Source: Leucocoprinus leucothites
Taxonomy: Eukaryota; Basidiomycota; Agaricomycetes; Agaricales; Agaricaceae
Direction: 5' to 3'
DNA: 64,000 nt
Assembly: GCA_013368445.1 (NCBI GenBank)
Contig: JAACJO010000008.1
Span: forward strand, 1,922,001-1,986,000
In this document: in pieces, positions 32,823 through 45,849 of the stretch
How positions within the stretch are numbered: the stretch's first letter is position 1
Layout: each line of letters opens with the position of its first letter
Program-made: the position numbers and the translations under genes
The notes under the pieces: model-generated
The model's input: only the letters and a program-made list of their open reading frames with translations
Told to the model about the DNA's origin: nothing
Database searches by the model: none

Positions 32823-35067
32823 ATGAAGCGATTCCTTCTTCTGTCAGCATTCGTAACAGCTGCATTGGCGGGTATTGGGCCGGTTGCGGACATCCACCTT
32901 GCCAATCGTATCATCGCTCCAGATGGTTTCAACCGTTCGTGAGTGGACTTGCTGCCACTCTGTTATTATCATGCACTGAGTTTTTCATAGTTCTGTTCTC
33001 GCTGGAACAGCGTCCGGTAGCTTCTCTATGCCAGGCCCCCTGATTACCGGCACGAAGGTGAAAACACCTTATCTCTTATATTGACGTTCTGACTCTGACG
33101 ATATCTGATAGGGCGATCATTTCCAACTGAATGTGATTAACGAGCTCAGTGACACTTCGATGCTTCGAAGTTCCAGTATCGTAAGCTTTGGATAAGTTTT
33201 TTCTCTGGACCATTTGAACCAAGGCCTTCTTTAGCATTGGCACGGTCTCTTCCAGGCTGGCTCCAGCTGGGCAGATGGACCTGTTGGAGTAACACAATGC
33301 CCAATCGCTCCTGGAAACTCGTTCCTATACGAGTTTAACGTCCCGGATCAAGCTGGGACTTTCTGGTACCATTCCCATTATTGTGAATACCATGACAGTC
33401 ACGCGCCCATCGTTATCTGACGTCGTATAAAGCAACCCAATACTGTGATGGCCTTCGTGGAGCGATTGTAATTCGTGATCCTGCAGACCCTCATGCCTCC
33501 TTGTAGGACCTTGTTTATCGATTACCATTTAAATGCTCTCGCTGACTCTGCTATCCCAGATATGATGTGGACAACGGTTTGTGAACATTCGTGAATTATC
33601 GTCATCATCTCGCTGACTTAGTTCGTTAAGATGACACGGTTATTACACTAACTGACTGGTATGTTCCCTCGTTTCAATCTGAACTACTCGTACTCAATCT
33701 ACCGGAAGGTACCACGTGCTCGCTCCGGATGCGGGACCTGTACCATCAGAAGATGCTACACTCATCAATGGCTTAGGCCGATACATAAATGGACCAACTA
33801 CTCCGTTGTCGGTGATTTCGGTTGAATCAGGGAAAAGATATAGGTTCCGCCTTGTCTCCTTATCCTGTGATCCCAACTTCACTTTCTCTATCGACGGGCA
33901 CGTTATGGTAAGTGGACCCTGCCTCTGCAAGAATACATTGTGAGGCTCAGTCATCCCTCAGACTATCATCGAGGTTGACGGAGTTAATGTGACTCCCCTT
34001 GAGGTCGACTCGATACAGATCTTCGCTGGACAGCGCTATTCATTCGTTCTGAATGCGAATCAACCTGCCACCGAAAACTATTGGACTCGCGCCCTCCCTA
34101 ACATTGGACCCAAAGGATTTGACAATGGAGTCAACTCTGCCATCCTTCGGTATTCTGAGGCATCTGACTCAGACCCTACAAGTACCCAGACGCCTAATTC
34201 CAATCCACTTGTCGAGACAAATCTCCACCCCCTTGAAAACCCTGGCGCGCCTGGAACTCCGACTGTTGGACAAGCTGATGTCAATCTAAACCTTGCAATT
34301 GGCTTCAGTGGAGGAAGTTTCAACGTCAATGGTGCCAAATTCACGCCCCCTACCGCTCCTGTTCTGCTTCAGATACTCAGCGGTGCAAGGACGGCAAATG
34401 AACTGTTACCTCCTGGCAGCGTGTATCCTCTCCCTCCTAATTCGGTCATTGAACTGTCTATCCCAGGAGGCAGCATCGGTGCTCCTGTAAGTTTTCTCTT
34501 CCTTTTATTGTATTTCAGTTGCTAATTACATTTTATATCAGCATCCCTTCCATTTACACGGTGTATGTCTACTTGTTGTCTCGATTTCTCTACTTGTTCC
34601 CCCTCTAACTTTCTTTGTACAGCACACCTTTGACGTGATCAGGAGCGCTGGAAGCTCGGCGTATAATTTCGCCAATCCTGTCCGACGTGATGTTGTCAGT
34701 ACCGGTGGTTCGACCAGCGACAATGTAACAATTCGATTTACGACGAACAATCCTGGCCCTTGGATTTTGCATTGGTACGTTGTCATTCTGTCATAATGCA
34801 GCTCAACGTTAAATGATTCTTCATAGTCACATCGATTGGCATTTAGAAGCGTAAGTTATTTTAGCAGATAAACAGAAGATAAAGCTAAGAGATTTACTTG
34901 TTAGTGGTCTGGCCATTGTGTTCGCAGAAGATCCAGACACTCTTGCGACCGAATCGCATCCAGGTAAGATTTTTTCAATATATGCCTGCAGGGTCTGACC
35001 TGCCATTGCAGCTGCTTGGGATCAGCTTTGCCCAATTTACGATGCGTTGCCCCCTGATGAGCTGTAA
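32823..35067 (+). CDS. Laccase (secreted multicopper oxidase)
   Basis: Fourteen exons: 32823-32938, 32991-33057, 33112-33180, 33235-33382, 33433-33502, 33560-33576, 33631-33658, 33709-33907, 33962-34486, 34542-34562, 34623-34774, 34827-34850, 34905-34963, 35012-35067. They give 516 aa, the usual length for basidiomycete laccases. [16 protein letters not shown] is a signal peptide, followed by [13 protein letters not shown]. All four copper-ligand segments are present: HWHGLFQ...[22 protein letters not shown], and [11 protein letters not shown]. The enzyme oxidises phenols with reduction of O2 to water; likely roles are lignin or phenol attack or pigment formation. Exons of 17, 21, 24 and 28 nt are typical for the family. 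It is apparently intact. Confidence 0.95.
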
Positions 35068-35345
35068 ATACGGATTCTCAGCTCATCACTCATCTGACAA
35101 GAGATATATTTATCATTTTTATGCCCTTTCGAAAGCAGCTCATAGTTATTAATAACTTGTCGAGAATCCGTTCCGGTACCGACAAGCACACCAACTTCCA
35201 TTGTATTATGGGTTAATGCGATCAGTGAAATACCAGTTATATTTATTAAAGAGTGTCTGTCCGAAACGATGGTGAAATTATTGGCTCAAAACACCAGCAG
35301 TGCTATCTTGCAGTCGGAATTGGTGGATCTGAGGTTTTGCGGGAA

Positions 35346-36721
35346 CTAAGAGAGGAAAATGCCTAAGAAGTTGAAATTAACATGATAAAAGCACGACTCT
35401 TGGCAAACTGAGCGGCTTACAGAGAACAGGCTTGACGATGATCGAGCCGGAACTGTTGCCTCAATGTATCGTTGCATTTGATGCTGAGTTTGGTTATTAC
35501 TAGAGGAATGATCCTCGGGTGCTTCTACGATTATATGCGGAGCCCTCTCGGGATTTTGAGTGTTGTGCTTTTCTTCAATCGGCGACTCCAAACGCATGCC
35601 CATTCTTCTCCGCGTCGAACGAGAATGTGCGAACCAAGTGACGGCGGAGATGACTATGAGTACCATGAATGCCACCCCAACTGCTATCCCTCCAATCGTA
35701 TTGGCACGGTGAGTATTTCCAGAGCTGGACGCAGCAGAATCGGGTGCATTCGTTGAGCTAGGAATAGTAGTCGAATTAGTTTCGAACGATGAAGTTCGGC
35801 TTTGATTTGAGGTCGAAGAGTGCCGTGTTGTGGTCGCAGACGCTGGTTTAACGCTTTTACTATTTGTGCGCTCAGCACTGGTAGTAGGAAGAGGGAAAAG
35901 GGATTCGGTAAGGTCTGGGGTACATAGCTCAAGACTTGCATTTACTGAAAATTTATACGCCTGTCACTTACTCGTATTATGCTGAGCTCTGATCTGATCA
36001 AAATTATCGGATGGCTGGGCCAAACAAAAGCCATCGAATTAGCTTTCTTTTGGGCAATACGGCAATACTTCTTGTGCTCACCCTAGGATCTAAATATGCC
36101 CACCCAGGGACATGTAAACCGGTTGGTAACTGCTCTGGAAAGCTACAGATGCCGTGAGGATAGTGGCACGCCCTGCAATGTAGAGGTTCATACCTAAGGC
36201 TAACGTTTGGACAATTTGCCGTCCATTCACTCCATCTATATTAGAGATTAGAACGAGAGCCACAGAGAAGTTATTGGGTGACCAACGCTATGTAGGAACG
36301 ACCTTGGCAAGCGGCACACGCGCTCATCAACGAGTACGTGACAGTATTGCACTGGCAGTCGTTCGCGCTGAATACCGACACCGGTCCCACATAATGAGTG
36401 CCATCTGGTAGAGAATCAACGTTGTATGCTGTTTCGAGCATTTAGTTACTTGTTTCGACATGACCCGGAAACGCTACTCACATCCACTGCTACAGACAGC
36501 TAGCAAGCTCGAAGCGACGACGCATGGGCTCTGGTGCTGCGAGTTGGACATCTGTACATCCCAGCATCTTGTCAAATTTCGCGAGAGACGAAAAAGTAAA
36601 AGATTACCCAGTCAAAGAAAGACAGGCACACGGCGTCCGTCGTCTGCGCCCATGACCCTTTGAACCCAACAGAAGCTAGTAGTACCAGTAAGAAAGCACC
36701 CTTTCTCCACGGGTTGGGCAT
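35346..36721 (-). CDS. Secreted single-pass membrane protein with CQCNT / SACAACQ cysteine domain
   Basis: The minus-strand model starts at 36721: MPNPWRKGAFLLVLLASVGF is a signal peptide, and exon 1 ends at 36608. Later exons give QSPCVVASSLLAVC, then CQCNTVTYSLMSACAACQ, then AWSEWTANC, then a PEQLPTGLHVPGWAYLD segment. A long Ser/Thr-rich stalk follows (about 35730-35930), then one transmembrane helix (GIAVGVAFMVLIVISAVTWF) and a ~80-residue cytoplasmic tail ending at 35346. This extracellular Cys pattern plus stalk plus single helix is one I recognise as common in mushroom genomes, where it has no known function; the layout is like a cell-surface sensor. All splice sites are GT-AG. The gene converges with the laccase, 279 nt apart. 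Confidence 0.8.
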
Positions 36722-37538
36722 CTCGGGGAGGCGACAAAGGTCAAGGACAGCAACAGAGAGGAAGAAAGGGTAAACCAGATTTCCATCAAAGTCTTAGTAT
36801 TTTATAAGAATGCGTACCCTTGCTTAAAAAAACAAGGGAACAGACTTCGATCTGTAAATGTGCCTTGGTCACGCATGGAATGGGATTTGTACCTTCAAGC
36901 TTGGAGGATCCGAAGGCTTTCAATGGTATGCTGACTTTGGCTTCACAAGGACATGACAGGGTTCTCGAGCGTCTGGCAGTTCGTTCCTTGTGCGTATTGA
37001 TTGAGACTGTCAACGAACTTCGAGTATTGTTCGACGGAAGATGATTAAATACATCAGGCACACCAACGAAAGCCTAGTTGAAAAAAGTTTGACGGACTTT
37101 GAGAGGTGACCTGTGAAAACCTTTTCACTAGTTTGGTTGATCGTCGACGTCAAGTCCCACTTCTGAGATGATATCGGAAGACTGAAGGTCCTGTGGCCAG
37201 TTTTCAGAGACAATGAAAATCTCAGGATAATTATGTGATCATACCTTCCAACCAGGGTCCCACGATAAGGAGGTCGTCGCGCATGTGAAGCCCATCAGAC
37301 CTCAAATCGCATACCATTGTGCTCCCACCACTGCCAAACGATTACAATCCGTCCATCAAGACGATCCCACAAAAATTTCGGCTCTTCGATGCATCAATGA
37401 TCGGACATTCATATATTCGCGTTAAAGCCGTTGGTACACGTAGATTAAAGATAGCACTATAAGAATGATGAACATACGGATAATCTATAAGGGTATATTT
37501 CTAGCCCACAGAAAGCCATCGGACCGTCATTGTCGGTG
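36722..37538. other. Intergenic stretch upstream of the membrane-protein gene and downstream of the MFS gene
   Basis: About 0.8 kb. A minus ORF at 36786-37061 has no recognisable features. I see no repeat. Confidence 0.5.
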
Positions 37539-39957
37539 TCACTGAACATCTTCGGTAAGCTCGTGAATAAGCTCATGCAGTCCTAAATCCTGTTCTATCT
37601 GGATGAACAGTAAGCAATGGGTATTAACAACAGCATCGTCAGGATTATACCTGTTGTTTCAACATTGCATCATCACGACCAGCAGAAGAATGAAATATGG
37701 TATCAATTTCTTCCAGCGACACGTTTGCAGTTTCGGGGACGACATATGTTGCCCAAAGGTATGCGATAAAGCATGCAACAGAGAAGACCATGAAGGTGAA
37801 CGAAGGCGAGGCTTCCATCATGACAGGCGTAACGAGACCGATAAGGACTGACCAAGGCTGTTAGTCGGGTGCAAGGAAATATGTTTAGGCGCTTACAATT
37901 GTTGATCCAATTAGACGCCGTAGAGATCGCAACGCCCTTTCCTCGTATTGAGAGAGGAAACACCTCGCTAGGAAGCACCCAACCAATGGGACCGATAGAG
38001 ACGCCATACGCAAACGTAAACATGTAGATTCCTCTAGATATTCGGGAACAGTGTGTCAAGCGTATGCCAGAAGAGTACACGTCATAACTCACCCCACTGC
38101 AGCCCATGCGGCACCAGAGTGCGAAGGCCAATCGAACTGAAATAGATGAACCTACGATGGTAAAGATGGTGTGAGAAACGATTTCGAAAAAGTGGGAGGG
38201 GAAACTAACGAGGATAGCGATCATGAAGTGCGAAAGAGACATGACGATACCACCACCTCGGAGAAGGGGCTTCCGACCTGGATAGAAACTTCAGTACAAG
38301 GAAACTGAAGATCAAGGAAATCACGTACCAACCCTGTCTATGTACAAAATGGCGGGGAAGACAGCGAGGAACTGGACGATTCCGATACCCCCTGAGACCA
38401 ATAGCGACACTGTATCCCCAGATAAACCGATACTCCGTACAAGAGTTGGACCATAGTAAAGCAATGCGTTGATGCCGCTCCATTCTGTGGCTGATGTAAG
38501 AAACAGAGAGTGACTGAGGACAAACGAGCTGAACTCACGCTGGAAAACCATAATCATGATACCAATCAATGTTCTTCTGCGAAAGCGCGGACGAAACAGC
38601 TTTTCCCAATTCCTCAGTTCACCAACAAGGCCTGACTTAGGGCCAGCCCCTTCGTCCGTTTGATGAATAAGTGTTGCCTCAACTTTCATCTCTAGAAGCT
38701 CGATCTGTGAATCGAACAGGTTAATTAATGGGATGATAATGATGAGGATCAGCTTACCTGGAGAAGGGGATCTCCCTGAGCCTCTTCTTGAGTTCGAAGC
38801 CTGAGTTTTGCTAGGCTAGCCAGAGCATCATCGTAGCGACCTTGGAGGACAAGTAGTCGAGGGGAAGGAGGAAGAAAATAACACCCGAGTGCCAAAATGA
38901 TCCCTGGAATTAGCTGGATCCCTAGTGGTATGCGCCATGACAAAGATCCGGGAACTTGTAGCAAATCAGTAAAGAAGTCATACTGAAGCATGACAGGAAC
39001 CTACTCTCGCGCGTGAAGAAACCAGTCCAAAAGCCGAGGACAACACCGAGGACAATGGAGAATTGTTCTAGCGCAAGGAGGGAGCCTCGCACTTCGGGGG
39101 GACTGATTTCAGCCATATAAAGAGGCGATAACATGCTATGGTCGAAGGAGAAAGTGTCGGTGCCTAAGCGCACTAGGAAAAAGAAAATGGCATATGCACC
39201 TGAGCGCACCGACACCAACTCCACCAACAGCACGTCCAATGAAAATATGTCCGAGAGTCGTAGCCGCACATTGAAATGTAGAGCCAATACAAAAGAGGGC
39301 TAAACCAAGGAATGAGAATAAAAGTCGTGGGGTTGCGTGAAAGGTATTTCTTACCGCATGCAGCCACAATAGACGTTCCCCTCGAGCAGCGGTCAGCGAA
39401 AACACCAGCAGTGAGAGCGCCAATGAGAGCTCCAAGTTCCAACACTGCGGCTGAATCACTAGATTAACATAGGATAATCATCGAAAACACTGAAAACATA
39501 CTCATTACACCCTTCTGTAACGGCGTTACTGGCCAACGGTGTACGAAATCTGTCATGACCAGAACATTTGCAATCTAGATCTCATTTGTTGCGCAAGTTA
39601 GAATGTCATTCGGATTTTAGTTGTGCAGATTTACCACTCCCTGGTCATAACCAAACTCCAGGCCGCCGATGGATGCGAAGAAAGCGCATAGCAGAGCATA
39701 ATAGTTGTGCTTCAGCCCGAGCAGGCCACCGGGTCCGTAGGAATAATTGTAGGAACCATCCGAGCGGATAGAGACAGTTCCTCCGCGCGAGATGTACGCT
39801 TTGCTGTTCGGTCCTTCCGGTGATAGTAGAGGCGATCTTGTCTCCCGTTCTGCTGCTTCCGAGTCTGGAATGGCTCTGTATTCCGGACGTTGGGTGCTCT
39901 AAATTTTGATAGGTCAGAGATAGCTTCGTGCTGATTCTGACACACATACCATTTCAT
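37539..39957 (-). CDS. MFS sugar-porter-family transporter
   Basis: Starts with a short exon at 39957 (MKWY). Next come a hydrophilic N-terminal region (SPLLSPEGPNSKAYISRGGT) and transmembrane helices: HNYYALLCAFFASIGGLEFG, then LELGALIGALTAGVFADR. The centre has FQQWSGINALLYYGPTLV and FPAILYIDRVGRKPLL (sugar-porter loop motif). The end has GPIGWVLPSEVFPLSIRGKG and VPETANVSLEEIDTIF. A last small exon gives IEQDLGLHELIHEL and a stop at 37539. These are signature motifs of proton-coupled sugar and polyol carriers in the plasma membrane. More than eight short introns are present. The substrate cannot be told from sequence. A broken copy lies at 57.7-58.6 kb. Confidence 0.92.
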
Positions 39958-41966
39958 GGAAGCCAATTTCTCGATATCCGAGATGATAATCCCTGATACT
40001 GTACCGGTTGTGTTGGTTTGGAGTCGGCTCAGAGTGACCTTGCACCTGAGCCCGGAGCACCAGAAGCGGCACCTGGCACGTGTAATAAAAGCATGTGAGA
40101 ATATTATGTAACACGAGGAAAACTGCAACGGTTATTGAACTGTTGAAGTTTAAATGTTTAAACTTTTTAAGGGGGCGAGGACGAAGCGCTTTGTCGATGT
40201 GGCTCGTCAGCTGACTGTGGTGGATCAGACCTATCATACTCATGTTCCGATTTACGACTAATCAACATTCTCACCTCACCATTTTCACATCAGCTCAAAT
40301 AATCACAGACCGTGCCCTTATGCTTGCATCAACACAACGAAGGGCTTGATCTTTAGATATGATATAGAATCACATCGGCACGTGGCGGTGCCCGACGGAA
40401 GGGTCTGCTGGTCCAAGCATTGCTGCCGACTGGATGCAATACTCACCTAATGTTATCCACCTTGAACGTTTGAATATTCGCACGCGCGGAGTATCAACCG
40501 GGAAGGATCACACACTAGAAGCTGTTTCTATCAGCTATCTTCTCGAATGTAGCATTGATAAACAGATGCCTAGAGTACAAAAATAGTAGAGGGTGCCACG
40601 AGTAATAATCCTGATGTCTTTATTTGATTTTATGCGCGTCCGTGGAGCAGCTGCAATCGAGAGAGGCTGAGAATGGCTTGTAGAAACTTGTTTCCCCGAC
40701 TCTTGCGGAGCAAGGGAGGGTTCTGTCGACCAAGAATGGCGTCCAATCCTCTGCCAAAACCACTGCCTGGGAAGATTATTCCCTTTCTTGTCGCACTTTT
40801 GATGTTAATTGCTTCGTCCCTCAGATGACTGCCGCCCACCGTCTTCGCGTCTCGCCCTTCTTAGCTTCCCGCCTGTCAAGGGCTGGCCCATCCCAACAAG
40901 CCTTGTCGCTTCGCTGTTTGGCTCCCTACTCCCTCGTCTTTTTTCGTTTGTCTCTACTACACCTTTTACTCTCTGTCCTATCCTTGGGCTGCTCTGGGAC
41001 CTCTCACATGTCCGTCGCTCCGCCCGCTCCCCAAATCCCCGTTCCGTGTGTACCCTTCCATGTTCGCTATGTTTGCTGTGCCTGTGTCCCCCGGTGACAT
41101 GCATTTTCTCTCCTGTCTGTTGCCTTCCATCATCCTGTTGCTCATGCCCTACCTCACCCTCCTTTTAACATGTACAGCTCTTTCCTCCACCCACGAGAGA
41201 TGTCTGGCCTGCGAGGGTTGATCGGATTTTGCAGACACAAACCTCTGAAAGACTGCTATCAAGCTGCTCTGATCGTGCTCTGGCCACTGATGCGGACCTT
41301 GACACCCAACAAAGGATCGGAGGGCCCGTCGGCAGCGATGCCTGATCCAGAAGACAGGCCTTAGTCGCGAGTGAAGCCTTAGCCTGGGTGCGGACTATGT
41401 ACATGGGTCTGATGGCATAACTTGCGGCGTACATTTACTGTAAACTTCAACTCTCCGCATGACTGAGATTGTGGTTCAGAAGTGGGCACATCACCCACCA
41501 CTCTGCGTAGTTGAGTCACTACCCAGTTGTAGTAGTAACTCTTTCTTCTGTTATGGGCATCAGTGCGAACCTCCCAGCCATCTGCACTATGTTTATAGAA
41601 TTCTAAATTCATGAACATGTAGAACATCAACTAAGTCTATCTCTCGAATCAAGAAGATATGAAAGTGCTGTAAAAGAGAGGTGGTTATAATTGAACCAGT
41701 GGTATCGGACAGCCGCTAGCATTCGACGTGAGTCTTGTTGTTTAGTTGGAGCACAACGTAGCTTACACGGTGCGATGGGGCCTGAAGTCATGCACATAAC
41801 GATAGCACAATAGTTCGTCAGGGGGATGACAGGAGTGAGAAAAACTGACACTACCAAAACTGCAAGAATGCCATAAATACAAATACCAAGCAATATATAG
41901 TATAGGATACATCCTACGCATCAGCGCTTCAGCAATAGTTGTTGGAACGATTCCCAATTTCTCTGC
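39958..41966. other. Intergenic stretch between MFS and DUF6534 genes, with ~0.7 kb extra relative to copy E
   Basis: 39958-40680 and 41410-41966 align with 58650-59340 and 59380-59913. The stretch from about 40690 to 41405 has no counterpart. It is C/T-rich on the plus strand with long but low-complexity ORFs, and I cannot find terminal repeats or a target duplication. It may be an insertion in D or a deletion in E. Confidence 0.6.
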
Positions 41967-43633
41967 TTAGGCAAGATCCATATCTCTCGGCTTCCCATCT
42001 CGATCAGAAGTGTTCTCCATCTCCAGCACATTGGAGGATTTCTGACCGTGAACAGTTCCCGAACTGCTCGTGTTAGTTTCGAACGTGCGTGGGTCGGATG
42101 CAACGCTCCATCGGAGAGTTCCATCTGTCGATAAGGAACTGGCCTGGATGAAGTTCTTCGAGTTTGTGACACGGGAGTTGAGGGAAACCATGAGAGCATT
42201 CGAGTAGACTTTTGTTTTCGCCAATAATGTAGGAAAAGGAGATAAATTAATGTGTGAAGTTCAGATAATTGAGTATATCTCAACACGCACCTTTACAAAG
42301 ATTGAGCGCGCTGTTAAGCAATAGATATCGTTTATATTTCCGAAGAGTATCGTAGAGAATTGGAACTGACCAGAGCAAATGCATACCATTTGTTGGAGGA
42401 AGAGTCAAGAACAAAATGAGCTCTAAGGATGCTGTCGTGGCGGTCACAAGACCGGTCTCGATCGTCAATCGGATTAGACGGTTGATTACACGCTGTATCC
42501 GTCCAAACTTGCTCTGCTTTGCCCCAAACAACTGAAGAGCGCAATCAGTAACATCGCAACACTATCATGGTAAATGCGTACCAAGTACAGCATAGACAAG
42601 GAGATGATCTTTGGGGATCTGGGTGAGCTAGCAGAACAATCATGGATATTGAACTAACATACCAAATCTACGAGTGCTGCACCACCCAGCCAAATCTATC
42701 CCATATATGAGACTTTGTGGGCTAGATAATTGCTTGCTCTACTCACGTAAGTGCGGGCCATCATGTTAGGCTTATGAAGTAAACGGATATCCTTCGGCGG
42801 AATGAACTACTTAACTGTAAGTCTTCGAAAATCAATCCGAGAAACAAGAAATGCACATACACCAAAGCTGATAGCACAGGCTGCTGCACAAGAAGCCATA
42901 CTGAGCTAGCCGTTCATGAGAAATAATGTTAGTGATACAGGGACGGTTATCCTGCCACCCACAAGGATTACTATACTAGGAACAATCTTCCATTTTCCCA
43001 ACAAATGGATACGCCATGCATAAAATGATTGAACTGTGAGTGCGACTGAATGATTGAACTTGTATGAATGATGTAGGAGACTTGCATGAATAGGCTGTTA
43101 CACACCTATTCCAGACACAGCCGGTAAGGAAGTGAAGCTCCAGTTAGGGAAAAGGAGAACTTCGGGTTGGCCCCAACCACTGACAAGAGAATCCCAGCAA
43201 TCCTCCGCTACCGCCGCACTCTGAAAGATATCCAGAGCGAAAATGGTATACACTGTGAGACGTTGGTATTTCAAATTCTATATATTCTCTGAGCTTATTG
43301 AATACCGTACCTAGTGTCTTGATCCACCTTTGGTCGTTGGGGAAATATAAATGGTAGAGGTCTGGAAAGGATCGGATTTAGTTTGTGCATAATTGAGCAT
43401 GAAAGTACGCCACACAGAGTTGCATGATAGATATCCCGAGCAAGCAATAACTGATTAGGGACCCCACTAACTATGTAGACTGTTAGATTTACGACGACTT
43501 CATTTAACACCTCTTGGAACTCACAGTAGGCCCGATCCTACAGTAAGAAGCCCACAGTAAGCAAATATTTGCCAGACAAAAGGAAGTATGCATACGTGAC
43601 GAGGGTTTCCTGAGGTACTGGTGCGGCTGGCAT
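41967..43633 (-). CDS. DUF6534-type seven-helix membrane protein, copy D
   Basis: Start MPAAPVPQETLVT at 43633; stop at 41967; about ten short introns. Recognisable pieces in order: YCLLGISIMQLCVAYFHAQL, LYHLYFPNDQRWIKTL, VYTIFALDIFQSAAVAEDCW, SFYAWRIHLLGKWKIVP, ASCAAACAISFG, IWLGGAALVDL, IISLSMLYL, and the hallmark RIQRVINRLIRLTIETGLVT. The next exons contain KYKRYLLLNSALNL and YSNALMVSLNSR, and the tail is hydrophilic. This pattern is the basidiomycete DUF6534 family: seven helices, unknown function, many copies per genome. One intron uses acceptor CTAG with a CACTAAC branch site, and another joins VDL to IIS through an AAAG acceptor; both keep frame in this copy and in copy E. Confidence 0.85.
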
Positions 43634-44693
43634 TGTTACCGTTTGTCAGCACAGAAATATTCCGGGTGCAGTGAAACTGCAGGGAGTTCTGTCTACGAAA
43701 CAGAAGGTAGAGGAACAGAGGACAATCCAATATACTGCTCATTTATGAGGGAAACACCTAGTGGAGTATCTGGAATAAATCTGTGAATCAGATTGTGAGA
43801 TGATCATTAGATGGGAGATGAGGCAGGGCCATGACTCGGAGCGTAGTCTCTCGTAGCCAGACTATTCCAAATCCTGGTCCTGTGTCTTTGTGATGAAGAA
43901 GACAACATCAAGCTAGCAAGATATGTCCGAAGAGGGGGGCAAGGCCGTTTCACGCTCTCGACTACTAAAGCTAGATGAATCCTAATCTGATTGGAGGTAG
44001 CAAAACAGAATAAAGACACACCATGAGAATAACTAAACAAGGTCTAACAAAGGGATTGCTAAGTCCGACGAGCTTTCCCACTCCCACTACATTTACACAA
44101 TACCAATGTAATATGGAAGTATCATGCGGGTTATTCCATGTTCCGGTGGCATGTAGTACTAGACAGCATTTGTTTCAATATCCTAAGGGCTCAAGCGGTA
44201 AACTTCTTGTTCTGAACTGGGCCATTGACAGAGGAGGAAACCTTAGGGCGCATCTCTCAGTTATCGTGCCAATCGCCGCCTGGAGCGGCATGTTCACTAT
44301 GTCCGGAGAGATCAAGGATGCGAACAAGTTTTTCCAACACAGGTTTGTCTCAGTCACGGGATGATACTAGTATCATACTCACCACTACTTTTTTTTTTCT
44401 GCCTTCTTCTATCATGAGGTGGATGAACAGCTTTCTCCTTCTGGGCTGCACTTCTAGTACGCAACGAGGACATGAATAGGGCAGTGTGGAATTTGGCTTC
44501 TCCTGATTCTGATCATGGTCATCATCGCACAACAACTTCCAGTTCACCGCGCGGGCCATACTCTCGTGATTGCACTAGGCTTAATATAGTTCCAGTTTCT
44601 TGATGCCACAAGTGAGCCGGCTTCCCACAGATTCACGTCCTTGTCATTATATCCATTCCCTACCCCGTCATTTCTGTCTACCAAGTCGCTTTA
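43634..44693. other. Shared divergent promoter region, copy D
   Basis: The DUF6534 gene (-) and methyltransferase (+) start 1.06 kb apart. The stretch aligns along its whole length with 61577-62632, but with many indels that break every ORF, so it is probably non-coding. A T-run of ten or more lies at about 44388. Confidence 0.6.
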
Positions 44694-45849
44694 ATGCCTG
44701 TACCTACGAATAAGGCTCCTCCCCCTACGAAAGAATATATAAAGCCTCTAAATCAAGATTTATACAATCCCGATGACGAGGCAAAAGAATTCTTCAAGTT
44801 AGAAACGGGCATGGAAGATGACAAGCTTCTAAAAGAGCATATCCTCGAAGTGCAAGCTAAAGCTTTTAAGGTGCGCCATAGTGGTCTTGATCTACAGGGA
44901 TTTGGGCGGCAAATATCTCCTCAGGAATACCCATACCCATGCATCCGAATTTTCGAGTTTATGAAGTGAGCCTCAGAGCTTCATTATTGAGGCATTTGAT
45001 TTATTTTTCTACCATAATAGGTTGAAGATTGCTCGTTTGCCCGATTATCAGAAATTCCTCGATGTCGGCAAGAAACCGGGTGCGATTGTCCTTGACCTCG
45101 GTTGCTGCTGTGAGTTGCTTCTTGTTCTCGTAGCAATCGGCCACTCTCCTCTCTAAGTACCTATCGACAAGTTGGAAATGACTTCAGGAAAGCGATTCGT
45201 GATGGCATCCCAGCTGAGCATGTGATCGCCTCAGACCTTCAAGGAGGTTTGTGTGCAGATTCCATTGCTGCCTTGTGAAGGTCTTACGATTGATTGGACA
45301 GCATTTTGGCACCTGGGGAAGGAGCTTTTCAAGATAACACCTGAATCCAAGTCTTATAGGGCGTCATTCATTGCTGGGGATGTTACTAGATCAGAATTCC
45401 TAGCTGCTGTACCCCCGTTCACAAAAGATTCGCCGCCAATCTGCGAGAGGCCGAAAGATCTGCACAAAGTGAAAACTCTCAACGAGCTTCAAGGCCATGT
45501 GTCAGCCATCTTCACGGGCGCCTTCTTCCATCTCTTCGAGGAGGAGACACAAACCGAGATCGCACGCAAGCTTGCGGGTTTACTCTCCCCAGAACCAGGC
45601 TCAATGCTTCTCAGCGTGCAAGGCGGGACAAAAGAGGCGGGGATATGGAACCCTACGGGCTCAATACGTTTCATGTTCTGTCACTCTCCAGAGTCATGGA
45701 GGGAGCTCTGGGAGGATATCTTTGGTAAGGGAAACGTAGAGGTGCGTGCGCGCATTAGAAAGGAGGAAGGAGGGTTGGACTTTTATGGAATGTTTCCCGG
45801 TAACAAGGAGCAGTATCACGTCCTGGAGTGGTCAGTGGAGCGCAAATAG
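44694..45849 (+). CDS. SAM-dependent methyltransferase, fungal ausD-like
   Basis: Exon 1 starts MPVPTNKAPPPTKEYIKPLN and ends at AAG (44870). A 54-nt intron follows, then EYPYPCIRIFEFMK, LKIARLPDYQKFLDVGK, and the SAM-binding glycine motif split by an intron (IVLDLGCC / FGNDFRKAIRDGIPAEHVIA). After SDLQ, an exon beginning FWHLGKELFKITPESKSYRA runs to a stop at 45849 (FIAGDVTRSEF; LLSVQGGTKEAGIWNPTG). This is the pattern of small stand-alone fungal methyltransferases related to AusD, which methylate carboxyl or hydroxyl groups of terpenoid or polyketide products. About 290 aa; all exons in frame. Placement beside a GMC oxidase and transporter fits a small-molecule pathway, but no core synthase is seen here. 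Confidence 0.85.

Noticed and set aside
40805..41168. Overlapping ~90-120 codon frames on both strands
   Set aside because: Caused by C/T-rich low complexity; no motif, start context or counterpart in copy E.
44023..44364. 113-codon plus-strand frame between DUF6534 and methyltransferase
   Set aside because: The aligned region in copy E (about 61970-62310) has indels that break it; no recognised motif.
44871..44897. A 27-nt intron in the methyltransferase ending at CTACAG
   Set aside because: Too short for these genes; the 54-nt version ending CTCAG joins AFK to EYPYPCIR as expected for the family.
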